From positions 16,911,971 to 16,975,970 of the forward strand of contig CM030360.1 of assembly GCA_017893485.1 (NCBI GenBank): 64,000 bases of DNA, given 5' to 3'. A program made the translations under genes and the position numbers. The notes under the pieces were generated by a model that searched no databases, was not told the origin of the DNA, and was given only the letters and a program-made list of their open reading frames with translations. How positions within the stretch are numbered: the first letter of the stretch is position 1; every line of letters begins with the position of its first letter. Origin of the DNA: Hemerocallis citrina. Its lineage: Eukaryota > Streptophyta > Magnoliopsida > Asparagales > Asphodelaceae. Positions 32,128 through 42,256 of this stretch are shown one piece after another.

Positions 32128-32802
32128 GAGGTGAAACGGCAGATTGAGGAACTGTTGGAGAAAGGCTTTATTCAACCTAGTGCGTTACCTTAGGGAGCAC
32201 CAGTGCTTTTGGTATAGAAGAAGGATGGTTCGATGAGAATGTGTATCGATTACCGAGAGATGAATAAAGTCATTGTTCAGAATAAGTATCATATTACCCG
32301 AATTGATGACTTGTTCGATCGTCTACAAGGAGCAGCTATTTTCTCCAAAATAGATCTTCGATCAGGATATCACCAAGTTCTAGTGAAAGCTGAAGATGTG
32401 CACAAAACTGCATTTAGAACTCGACATGGGCATTACGAATTCTCAGTTATGCCATTTGGAGTGACGAATGCACCCGCACTCTTCATGGATTTGATAAACA
32501 GAGTTCTGAGGCTGTTCATTGATTCTTTTGTCGTGGTGTTTATCGACGATATCCTCGTGTACTCCAAGTCAGAGGAGGAGTACACCGAGCATCTGGCAGC
32601 AGTTTTGAAGAAGCTGGAAGAGCAGGAGTTGTATGCCAAGCTATCCAAGTGTGATTTCTTGAAATCTGAAGTGGCATTCCTAGGTCACATCCTTTCTAAG
32701 AAGGGAGTGACAACTGACCCTCAGAAGATAGAGATAGTGAGAGATTGGGCTAGGCCTACTACAGTGATGGAAGTCAGAAGTTTCCTTGGAATGACTGGAT
32801 AA
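32128..32802 (+). pseudogene. Chromovirus reverse transcriptase
   Basis: Continues the frame cut at 25566: KRQIEELLEKGFIQPS, then in-frame stops at 32191-32193 and 32215-32217, then [42 protein letters not shown] and the catalytic FIDD (32539-32550), then [11 protein letters not shown]. It ends at a TAA (32800-32802) where a Tyr of the usual GYYRRFI motif is expected. Confidence 0.92.
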
Positions 32803-33612
32803 TACAGGAGATTCATTCAAGGTTATGCTCAGTTAGCCGTACCGCTTACTAGTTTGACCAAGAAGAATGTGAACTTCAAGTGGACTGAGCAATGTGAGGC
32901 AAGCGTTCAGGAGTTGAAAGAGAAGCTGACTACTGCACCTATTTTGGATTTACCTAGAGCAGGTGTTGAGTATGATGTTTATAGCGATGCTTCACATCGT
33001 GGGCTTGGTTGTGTCTTGATGCAAGAAGGAAGAGTAATCGCTTATGGGTGTAGGCAACTACGACCGCATGAGAAGAATTACCCAACTCATGATCTGGAGT
33101 TGGCTGCGATTATCTTTGCCCTGAAGCAATGGTGGCACTATGTGTACGGTGAGAAATTGAACATCTACACGGACCACAAGGGTTTGAAGTACATATATCA
33201 GCAGAAAGATCTGAATTTGAGGCAGCGAAGATGGTCGGAAGTGCTTGAGGACATGCGACCTGAGATCAAGTATCATCCTGGGAAAGCTAATATTGTTGCT
33301 AATGCACTTAGTCGCAAGAGCAGTTTATCCAGTTTGATTACAACTCAGAAGCATCTGATGGAGGAATTGGATCGAGCAGGTATTGAAGTTGTCTTGCAAG
33401 GATTGGGAGCATCTTTAGCTCAGTTGAGGCTTCAGCCTACATTGAATGGAAGGATTATTGCAAGTCAAGAGGTTGATGCTGATATCTTGGAGATGAAGGA
33501 GCAGGTTAGTGCTGGCAGGTTGCCCGGATTTCAAATCAGGAATGGAGTGCTGTGGTTTGGAGAGAGGCTGTGTGTTCCAAATCAGGCGGACCTGAAAGAG
33601 AGTATTCTTTAG
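32803..33612 (+). pseudogene. Chromovirus RNase H
   Basis: Same frame: [15 protein letters not shown], then the RNase H fold with [31 protein letters not shown] and [10 protein letters not shown], and NALSRKSS at its end. The linker to integrase follows, with a stop at 33610-33612. Confidence 0.9.
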
Positions 33613-34866
33613 GAGGCACATGCTACTCTTTTGTCGGTACATCCTGGGAGTTCTAAGATGTACAGAGACATCAAACCGCATTTCTGGTGGTCAGGTTTGA
33701 AGTGGGATGTGGCTGAATTTGTGGCGAAGTGTGAGGTTTGTCAGCAAGTCAAAACCGAAAATCAGAGACCCGGAGGTCTATTACAACCGTTACCTATTCC
33801 GGAATGGAAGTGGGATAACATCAATATGGATTTCATTACGTGATTGTCCAAGAGTCCTAAAGGCAATGATGTGATTTGGGTTATAGTCGATCGACTAACC
33901 AAGTCCGCTCACTTTTTGGCAATGAAACTCACTGCTTCGATGGAGAAGTTGGCTGAGTTGTATGTTGGCGAGATCGTCCGGCTTCATGGTGTTCCGTCAA
34001 CTATTGTGTCTGATCGAGATGCGCGGTTTAGTTCGCATTTCTGGAGGAGTCTTTAGACAGCTTTGGGTACCAAGATGGATTTCAGCACAGCTTTTCATCC
34101 GCAAACCGATGGGCAGACCAAGAGAGTCAACCGTATTCTTGAAGATATGCTTCGGTATTGTGTACTAGATTTTGGAGGCAGTTGGGAAAGGCATTTACCT
34201 TTGGTAGAGTTTCCCTACAACAACAGTTTTCAAACTAGCATCAGGATGGTGCCGTACGAAGCTTTGTATGGCAGGAAGTGCAGGACACTTGTTTGTTGGT
34301 TTGAAGTTGGAGAGCGTCAATTGTTTGGGCCTGAGCTTGTGCAGCAAACCTCTGAAAAGATTGATCTGATCAGGAAAAGGTTGGTAGAGGCTCAGAGCAG
34401 GAAGAAAAGCTATGCAGACAACCGGAGAAGGGACCTTGAGTTTGAGGAAGGTGACTTCGTCTTTCTGAAAGTATCGCCCAGTAAAGGTGTCATTCGATTT
34501 GGCAAAGGCGGGAAGTTAGCCCCAAGGTTTATAGGCCCGTATAAGATATTGAAAAGGATCGGGAAAACTGCTTACCGGCTTGAATTACCAGAAGAGTTAT
34601 CTCAGGTGCACAATGTCTTTCATGTGTCTATGCTGAGAGGTTATATTCCAGATCCGAGTCATTTTTTTCCTGAAGTGCCAGAAGGTTTGCAGTTGGATTT
34701 GAATTACATCGAGTCTCCTGTCGAGATTGTTGATCGTCGAGATAAAGTATTGAGGAATAAGACGATACCGATGGTCAAGGTAATCTGGAGGAACCATTTG
34801 GTTGAAGAGGCTACTTGGGAGTCTGAGAAGAGGATGTTGAAGGATTATCCTGAGCTTTTTGCTTGA
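33613..34866 (+). pseudogene. Chromovirus integrase with chromodomain
   Basis: HHCC finger ([10 protein letters not shown] ... CEVCQQVK), core with D in NMDFIT and D in VSDRDARF. At the position of the catalytic Glu, 35 residues on, the codon 34120-34122 is AAG (Lys) instead of Glu, in GQTKRVN. In-frame stops at 33841-33843 and 34054-34056. The C-terminal [10 protein letters not shown] part is followed by a chromodomain (about 34701-34863: [20 protein letters not shown], ending EEATWE...YPELF). The chromodomain places the element in the Tekay/Del chromoviruses, where it is thought to guide insertion to certain chromatin. Confidence 0.92.
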
Positions 34867-34951
34867 TTTGTATTTGTATTTTTTTTTGTATGCTTGTTGT
34901 GAGTGTTTTGTTTCTCGCTCTTGACTGTAGTTCCGGGGACGGAACTATTCT

Positions 34952-34963
34952 AAGGAGGGAGTG
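34952..34963 (+). other. Polypurine tract of the chromovirus
   Basis: AAGGAGGGAGTG directly before the 3' LTR start at 34965. Confidence 0.8.
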
Positions 34964-34964
34964 T

Positions 34965-37900
34965 TGTAATGCCCCGATTTTCATTTATGAAAATTTTTGT
35001 ACGTAGTGTGCACGTGCAATATTTTTTGTAGTATTAAATTTTATGATGATATATATATGTGCTCTTTAATTATTTTTATATAAAGGCATTTTTCAAATAA
35101 ACTTAAGCCTTTCTTTTAAGCCCAAATTTAATTTATTTATCTTATTTTTATAAACTATTATTTTGGGCCATAAACCAAAGCCCATGAGTTATTTTTATTT
35201 TAAATACAACTTGTAATGTAGAACATATTTTAAGGATTATTTTTATTGAAAATATAATGTACAACTTTTGTTAAATGGAGACAAATGCATGCACGTGCAT
35301 TACAGGTACACGTGCAAATGCACCATGCAAGGCCGGTTTTGAGCATTGGAGGGAAAAAAAAATTTTGAGTGGAGTCATGGGTGGTGGTTACTTGATCATG
35401 GTTGGTTATTGTAACTCCTCCTTGAATCCTAGCCTTTTGTTTCTAACTTCTAGTTTAATCCTAGCCTTCCATTTACCCAAATTTTTAGTATAAATACCCC
35501 CCCCCCCTAGCCTAGTTATTTTTGTACTAATTATTCCTCCAAGACCTATAGTATAGAATACATTATTAGTAGTATAGCAAGTGAGTAAAAGATTGGGATT
35601 TGTGTGTGAGGGAGATGTGCTTGCATCAAAAAGGAGAGGCCGGCATCTTGGAGCTCGGGTTGGCATCTTGGAGCGCGTGTGCACATCGAGGAGGAGGAGG
35701 ATCGCTCTCTTGGCAAGGACTTGTGTTTAGGAGGTGTTGCAAATTGTATTTCTCTCCAATTAAGGTGGGTTATTTTCCATGTTTCTAATTAGGAAGCATG
35801 CTAGATTTGAATTGAAATGATGATGCATGAAAAAGATTAATAAGAGTACACTTTAATTTGGAAAAATGGCTTATTAGTTAATTGGAATGTTGATATATAA
35901 CTCGTATGTGGTTCCATCATTAAACTTAAGTTGTGTATAAATAAATTATAGCCATGGATTGCTTAAAGAAAAATTTATTGTTAGCATCAAAACCATATGC
36001 AATTATTAGTAGACGAAATGTCGTTTCATGCACTTGAATGTACCTTTTGTGATAATATGGTAATGAATGACTTGAAATTTGTGGGTTTGTGAAATGAATA
36101 AAAACAGAGAATTGATATAAAGATCATTAATATAGAGATTATTGATGTTAAAATTTGATAAGAAATGTCGAAAAAAAAGAAATGTGGTAGTAGTAGCTTA
36201 CAATTTAGCCAAATTGTATGGAAAATATATGTTTAATTATTGGGAAAAATTATTATTTTTATACTGGAGTATAAATTATTATGGGAATAATTAATCTGGA
36301 AATTTATAGTAAGTTTAGTAAAAGCAAAACTCAAATGAGAGCTTTTTGAACATCGAAATGTGTTATTAGACAGAGAGTTGATTTAATTAAAATTCGAGTT
36401 GTATTCAAGACAACTTGAGCCTATAGCTCAAGTGGTTGGGGGACTCTTTAGCGCTACAATGTTGTGCGGTGTGTCCCTTGGATCGCTGGTTCGATACTTG
36501 AGAACACCATCTTTTTATGTGCGTTTTAAAGATTAATTCAGTTTTCGAACCGAGAGTATATAACTCTCTGGCTCTCTTCTATTCCACTGAGCACAAGTGG
36601 CCACATGGCCAAAGCGTGCGGTTGGGTTCCCTGTGGTTGTTGGTTCGAATCCTGATCTCAGCCAGTTTATAACTTTTTGGAAAAAAATATTTTTTTGATG
36701 GGTTTTGATGTTTAAAAAATTATGGAAAAAATATTATTATTATTCTAAAATTATGTGGGACTTATGAAAAATAAATTGGGATTTATTAAAGTGAAATAGA
36801 GTATATTTTTGTGAATTAAAGTGTAGATAGAACTATGGTTCTACACTAATTTATTTGTGAAAAGTTGTATGGTTCTACACTAGTTTAGTTTACAAAAAGA
36901 ATTGAAATAAAGTGCTAGAAAAGAAATATATGAAGTGAAGTGGTATGAATTATTCTTATCGAAGAATAGTGTGACAATTATGAGTTGTGAATACTCATTT
37001 GACCATATAATTAGTGATGTGATTTTAATGTAAAAATGATATTTGATGAATTACTTGATGAATAATTGAATTCCATGTATGGTTATGGACTCATGAATAA
37101 TTTAGAAATCATGATTGGAAAAGAGAAATATTATTGAGTATGACAACTCAAACATGTGAATTTATGAATTGAAATTGAAAATTAGAGTGTAGTCAAAACT
37201 CACACCGGCAAGTGAAAAGTGATGAATTATGATTATTGATATTAAAAAGACCAGGTTGGGTCATTGTGAAACGAAAGTAACAAGACCGGTAGTAGTGAGA
37301 GGGCTAACTCTAATAGATTGGTTTTGTTCATGATTTCATTAAATTTAAGGATTTAGTACAAGTGAAGAGGTGACGAAAGTGAGAGAAAAACACAAGTATG
37401 AGAGCTTCGAGTTTACGATGCGGGTGTGAGCCACAGAATGCATGCTTGATGCGTCAAGACATGGCATGGGCACTACTCAGAATGATCGAACCTTGGCGAC
37501 GCTTGTGGGATGTTTGGTGACTGCAAGAGGATCGTGTGCCATGAAGGAGGCTGAATTGCCACAGAATGCATGCTTGATGAGTCAAGACATGGCGTGGGAT
37601 TCCCCTCCAGGTTTTCTGTACACGAGCTTGTACTCATAGATCATCTAGGATACTTACCGTAGTTACAGTAGTAGATTAAGTCATGACGAGGGATTGAACC
37701 CTACAAGATGAAGAACGATTAAGAGGCTTGCCCTCGGACCTATGTAGTATGGGATGCATAGAATCCGAACAAGTGTGCATTAGTGCATGTAATATAAATA
37801 ATTGCATTAAGGACTAAGTGCACAATCACAATATGACATCAATAGGGTATTCCCTTTAGTTTGATATGTGACAAGTTTGTGTTTTTTAAATATGGAAAAT

Positions 37901-38224
37901 CAGTTATACTATTTCCGGCATAAAGAAGATGGCCGTATATAATGTTCGTCGGTTGAATAAACCGACGTACCCACAGTTTTGTATGCAGGGTAAAGGACAT
38001 GATAAAGATTAAAGAAGCACAGATGCTTACAGATTATTCAATGTTGATGTACATTTATTTAAATGTTGTAAATTTGCTTTCGCTGTAAAATGTAAAGTGT
38101 AAAGTTTCATGTAAACTCTGATGTAAAGTAAAAAGTTTTAAATTCCTTGTAAAATTGTACGAAAGAAGTGTAAAGATCCTGTGGAATCTCGAATTCAGTG
38201 TATTTTGGAATTCGGGCCGTTACA
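34965..38224 (+). repeat. 3' LTR of the chromovirus (3260 bp)
   Basis: TGTAATGCCCCGATTTTC to GGGCCGTTACA. Colinear with the 5' LTR. The mismatches are unevenly spread: almost none over about 500 bp in 35710-36240, but dense in the first 750 bp and around 36430-36670. Confidence 0.95.
36413..36660 (+). other. tRNA-like modules A and B, 3' LTR copy
   Basis: Same two modules as in the 5' LTR, at 36413-36505 and 36588-36660. The A box TAGCTCAAGTGG and B box GGTTCGAATCC are unchanged, while the bases between them differ from the 5' LTR at more than ten positions. Confidence 0.5.
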
Positions 38225-38240
38225 CTTCGACGGGGGCCAT
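38225..38240 (-). pseudogene. DHAR fossil, part 1 (start codon side)
   Basis: The minus strand from 38240 reads ATGGCCCCCGTCGAAG, that is MAPVE, then is cut by the chromovirus 3' LTR and resumes at 20556. The split falls within the first six codons. Start codon and the following VCVKAA agree with the N-terminus of plant DHAR. A GC-rich, Pro-coding stretch lies upstream (38241-38275); no promoter was identified. Confidence 0.7.
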
Positions 38241-38329
38241 CAACGGTGGTGGGCAACAAGGTGGGAGTAGTGTCTATTGGGTTTTTTTTGTACTGAATTG
38301 TTAATTTGTTATGAGAGAAATTAATTTTA

Positions 38330-38971
38330 GAGTTCTTAACATGTATACCCCTAAAAAATATGATAATATCATATATATCCCTCACAAATATATATTTTCA
38401 TATATTCTCCTAACAATTTGGACTTTATTTCATATTTAACCCTATGTTAAATATCACTAAGTTAACTATGATTTTACACTTACGAGACAAATAGAAATCA
38501 AATTAAAAGATCAGATTAGACAATCAAATGATAAAAGATGTAAGAGTTTGAAAAAAAATAAATAAGAAAGCTCATAATCTATTATTAAAAACAAGATTGA
38601 TGACAATTTTGGAGAAGTAACGTGAGAATGACTATGTAGTTTTCAAAAATGTATTATTAGTTTGTCCATTTCTTTTTAAAAAAATGACGAAATTTTGAGA
38701 AAAGTTAATGAGTCTCGGTTGAATTAACAATTGCTCGGATTTACAAGAATGAAGAATATATAGTTTGAATGGTAGAGATGAGAATATTTTAGTCATTTTT
38801 CATCAAGTCCATAAAAAAAACTGAAAATTGTCCATCGTTTTGAGTTTTTTAAACTAGAGGGATAATTAAGAGATGTTGTATATATTGTTGGGGACAAATA
38901 TGAAAATACATATTTGTGAGGGGCATACATGATATTCACATATTTGTTATGGACATATATGTTAAAAACCC
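38330..38971. mobile_element. MULE-type MITE (642 bp, 9-bp target duplication)
   Basis: Perfect 9-bp direct repeats TTAATTTTA at 38321-38329 and 38972-38980. Ends GAGTTCTTAACATGTATACC and, inverted, GGGTTTTTAACATATATGTC. The similarity of the inverted ends extends to about 90 bp, including CCCTCACAAATAT.TATTTTCATAT. No coding capacity. The 9-bp duplication and long inverted ends fit Mutator-like elements. Confidence 0.85.
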
Positions 38972-38980
38972 TTAATTTTA

Positions 38981-39780
38981 TTGTGGAACCTTCGGGCATG
39001 ATTAACGCTGTTGAGTATGTTGTTCCGGCGGCATAGAATAGAAAACGTAGACTGGCACCTCAAAATTGAGAAGGTAAGCATATCTATAGTAGTTGGCTTT
39101 TTACCCAAATTTTGTAAAAAAAAAAAAGAAAAAATGATGCTGTAGTCGTTGGCTATATACCTAAATTTTAGGTATTTGGTAAACAATGATCTGCTATATT
39201 TGGCAGACGATATAGGAATATGGAAAAAATAGTAGATGAAAGATAATATTTCGTTTGTTCAATCGGGCGGAAGATCATCTTTCGACGCAAATATTTTTTA
39301 AAATAAAAAATATTAGACCGGTAATAATTACCATCCCAAAAATAAATTAATTAATTAATAAAAATTAAACCAATCGGACAGGAAAATCATTTCACATCCC
39401 AACAATTTTTTTTAAAAAAATGTCGGGACGGCAAATGATTCACTGTTCCTCAATTTAATTTGCAAAAAAAATGAATGGACGATTCATCATCTTCCGTCCC
39501 TTTGTTAAAAAAAAATTATTTTATTTTATTGAATTACATATATACCTTCCAACAGCTAAAATTTAGAAACACTGACATTTCCTACTCCAACGGCTATTTT
39601 TTTGGAAACAAAGCACAACAACTACGAAAAAATCGATTGGCTATAAATTTCACCCTCACTATGTGTGGTTTAAATTTGTTTTCCAAACACATTTTGATTC
39701 ATTCTACATTCGGTTCTTCCCCAATTTTATTTTTTGTATTTTTCTCTATCTCCTTATTTCGGTTTTTGTTAATCGATTTC
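38981..39780. other. AT-rich stretch, possible Harbinger flank
   Basis: No gene seen. The part just upstream of 39781 is pyrimidine-rich and may be the 5' region of the Harbinger-type ORF that follows. Confidence 0.4.
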
Positions 39781-40017
39781 ATGGCGAATCGTCCAAATAA
39801 AGGTTGAGCATACTCCGGTATTGAAGATGTTATTTTGGCTCAAAGTTGGGTTGCTATCACCCAAGATCCGTTCATCGGTAGCGATCAAACAGGGACACAA
39901 TTTTGGGATCGAATTTATCTTATATTTGTCAGTCTCTTAGTTACTTCTACCGATAGAACAGTCGGCTCTTTTTCCAATCGATTCTCAACCATTTCAAAAT
40001 ACGTTGCTTTGTAAGTT
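39781..40017 (+). pseudogene. PIF/Harbinger ORF1 (Myb/trihelix-like) relic
   Basis: ATG at 39781 reads MANRPNKG, then TGA (39805-39807) where Trp is expected, then AYSGIEDVILAQSWVAITQD, PFIGSDQTGTQFWDRI and a RTVGSFSNRFSTISKYV segment. This spacing of W, D-P, G-.-.-Q and F-W is that of the Myb/SANT-like DNA-binding protein encoded next to the Harbinger transposase, a family often misannotated in plants as 'glutathione S-transferase T3-like'. No DDE transposase is present. Confidence 0.72.
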
Positions 40018-40183
40018 GGTAAAATACGTTACAAGGTAAGTCGGTAAAATACGTTACTAAGACTTGAATAGCAATGTAACCCGAAAACCAGATGAACCAA
40101 TCCGACCCGAGTCGAGCAGAAAAAGGAAAGTAACAGAGAAAACAAAAACAACTCAAAGAAAGGTTTTTGCAAAAAGAGTGACA

Positions 40184-40528
40184 TGGAGGAGGAGACGAAG
40201 AAGAAACTAAAAGTAGAAGAGACCAACTTCTGGCCATGGCTGGACCTCCCAATTCCTGTCACTGAGCTCATCTTATACTACCTCCCTTCTGCCAACCACA
40301 TCTGGTTCTCATCTTATTCATATTGTCGTTTTGGGGGCAGAGGCTCTTCCTGAAAGTTGCTCGGAGTCCTCATCAGCAATTAGCTATCGTCACCCTGTGG
40401 GCACATTGCCCTACCCATGGAAGTGAGAGGCTGGTCGAATGCAATGGGAAGGTTTTAATGGTTAAGCCAATTGCTTACGAGAACCCCGAACAACTTTTAG
40501 GAGATGTTTTTTATATGAGGCTGATATG
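40184..40528 (+). pseudogene. Unidentified gene-like fragment
   Basis: From 40184 the plus strand reads MEEETKKKLKVEETNFWPWL, DLPIPVTELILYYLPSAN and stops near 40351. An overlapping frame 40323-40528 carries LFLKVARSPHQQLAIVTL and ends LLGDVFYMRLI. Codon-like composition and the frame switch suggest an old coding fragment. I do not recognise the protein; it might also be part of the Harbinger element's target region. Confidence 0.3.
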
Positions 40529-40591
40529 ACAAGAAGAAGGTGGATGAAGGTGGAGAACCATGAACATTGGGTGTTGTTTCTGGTACTTTTT

Positions 40592-41471
40592 TGTTATAAA
40601 ATTCTTTGTAATAAAATCAAGTTTGATCTAGACGCACAATATTAGAGAAGGAGAGGAAGAAGAAAAACGAATAAATTAAAAGGAAAAATGAAAATTACAA
40701 AATTACAAAACTAAACTGATTTTTGTCGAGGCTTGTGTATCACACAATCTCCTCAAAACAGATTTGCCTCGTCCGGGTGCTGGAGTTTGCAGAGGCATCT
40801 GTCTTGTAGAATGCAACGACAGTAGAGTGTTGACGTAGGCACCATGACACGCTCTCGAACTGAACAGTATTTGAATTCTACCACCGAACGACCGAACTAG
40901 AAGAACAGAACAGAAAAGAGGGGGAAATAAGAGTTTCTGGTGTGTTTCATGAGGGGAGCAGATGCCTCTGTTTATAGGGTCAGGGTGAAAAACGTAACGA
41001 CAAACATCTCCTTGAATGCACATACTGTAATGGCAGACAAAAGGTTGAATGCAGCCACTGTAACAGCAGACAAAACCATTTCCGCAGTTTAAAATGTGAA
41101 TAAATGGCAGACAAAACTGTTCTGCATTTATTTCGACCGTTACAGATCAGAATAACAAAAGCAAAAAGCGGCTCTGCACGGGCGAGGTTCAGTTGGTCCG
41201 GCATTCGTATCCTCATATATACCCTTCTTTTTCCTTTGATTTTTCTGATATGGAACTAAAGTATTTCAACTCATTTTTCAGACATCAACTGCCTCACTTT
41301 GGGAGACAATTTCTCATTCACTTGATAACCGTTTTGAGCAAGTAAGTATATGATTTTGATCCACTCACCTACTAAATTCATCAAGATCTCTCACTAATTC
41401 ATAGAGGATCTTACTCAAAAATTTGCTCAAAACTGGTTCATAAATGGTATTAAGATACTCATTTTCTAACA
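40592..41471 (-). repeat. 3' LTR of the copia element (880 bp)
   Basis: Plus-strand TGTTATAAAATTCTTTG to ...CATTTTCTAACA. It matches 49710-49962 and 53278-53406 in order (for example GGCTTGTGTATCACACAATC, CTCTCGAACTGAACAGTATT). A short purine tract (TGTAGGGAA on the minus strand) precedes it. Confidence 0.88.
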
Positions 41472-42121
41472 TTCCCTACATGAATGCAATTGACCACAGA
41501 CACAACAGACTGACACTACAGACTTGGTGATAGAATTCAGCGGTTGAAACCTGCATAGAATAGGTAGGTCCTTTAAACCTTCCGTTATGAAAATATGTTT
41601 ACTTTACTAACTAAACAGTAGACACGATGTCCTTAAACTGTTCTGTTATTTGTGTAAACAATGGCAAATTTCACACAGAATCTTCCTAACTCATTTCAGT
41701 TCTCATTGTTATGATCGTTTTGGCCATGAACATATATCTGGTTCTACAAGAGTTTAACAGGAATATTGCCCTACACAATTCTCTTGGAAGTGGCTCTTCT
41801 TCCCTCTCACATAGGTGATTTCTTAGTTAAAAGTAACCCGCATTACTCTGCTCGGATTTCCGATGCATAAGAATCATTAAAAACCTAGCTTAACCACTTA
41901 CCTTACGGGTATCATTGTTTCATCATAGAAATGGACATAGGAAAATTCCCGCAGTAATCCAACATGGTCTTTATAATTTAGTTGTCCCTTTAAACCTAGA
42001 TAATGGGATCTCCAGTCAACTAGGTTGGATCTCCAGTCAACAGGAATATTGTACCGACTTATTCTTTCATGGGCTTTAGTCTCATTCCCCTCAATGATTT
42101 ATCAACTAACTCTCAGTTTAA
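41472..42121 (-). pseudogene. Copia 3' coding end and untranslated tail
   Basis: Minus strand from 42121 reads ELVDKSLRGMRLKPMKE and a stop (42059-42061), the typical C-terminus of this copia RNase H frame, after an in-frame TGA. The rest down to the LTR is non-coding and includes a direct repeat of GGATCTCCAGTCAAC near 42009 and 42029. Confidence 0.8.
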
Positions 42122-42195
42122 TGTAATACCCTGGATAAAATAATACTTTTATATATACAAATATCTATATATTGTATTATTAATTATTTTGCTTG

Positions 42196-42256
<61 letters not shown>

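Larger units (their letters stand above)
20557..38224 (+). mobile_element. Chromodomain Ty3/gypsy element (Tekay/Del-like)
   Basis: LTRs 20557-23815 and 34965-38224, initiator-Met primer site, leader ORF, gag remnant, protease, RT, RNase H, integrase and C-terminal chromodomain, polypurine tract. Flanking CTTCA (20552-20556) and CTTCG (38225-38229) are a target duplication with one change. A gag-only LTR element (25567-32127) splits pol. By eye the LTRs differ at roughly 2% of positions. The gag core is deleted and pol has six in-frame stops. Confidence 0.95.
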
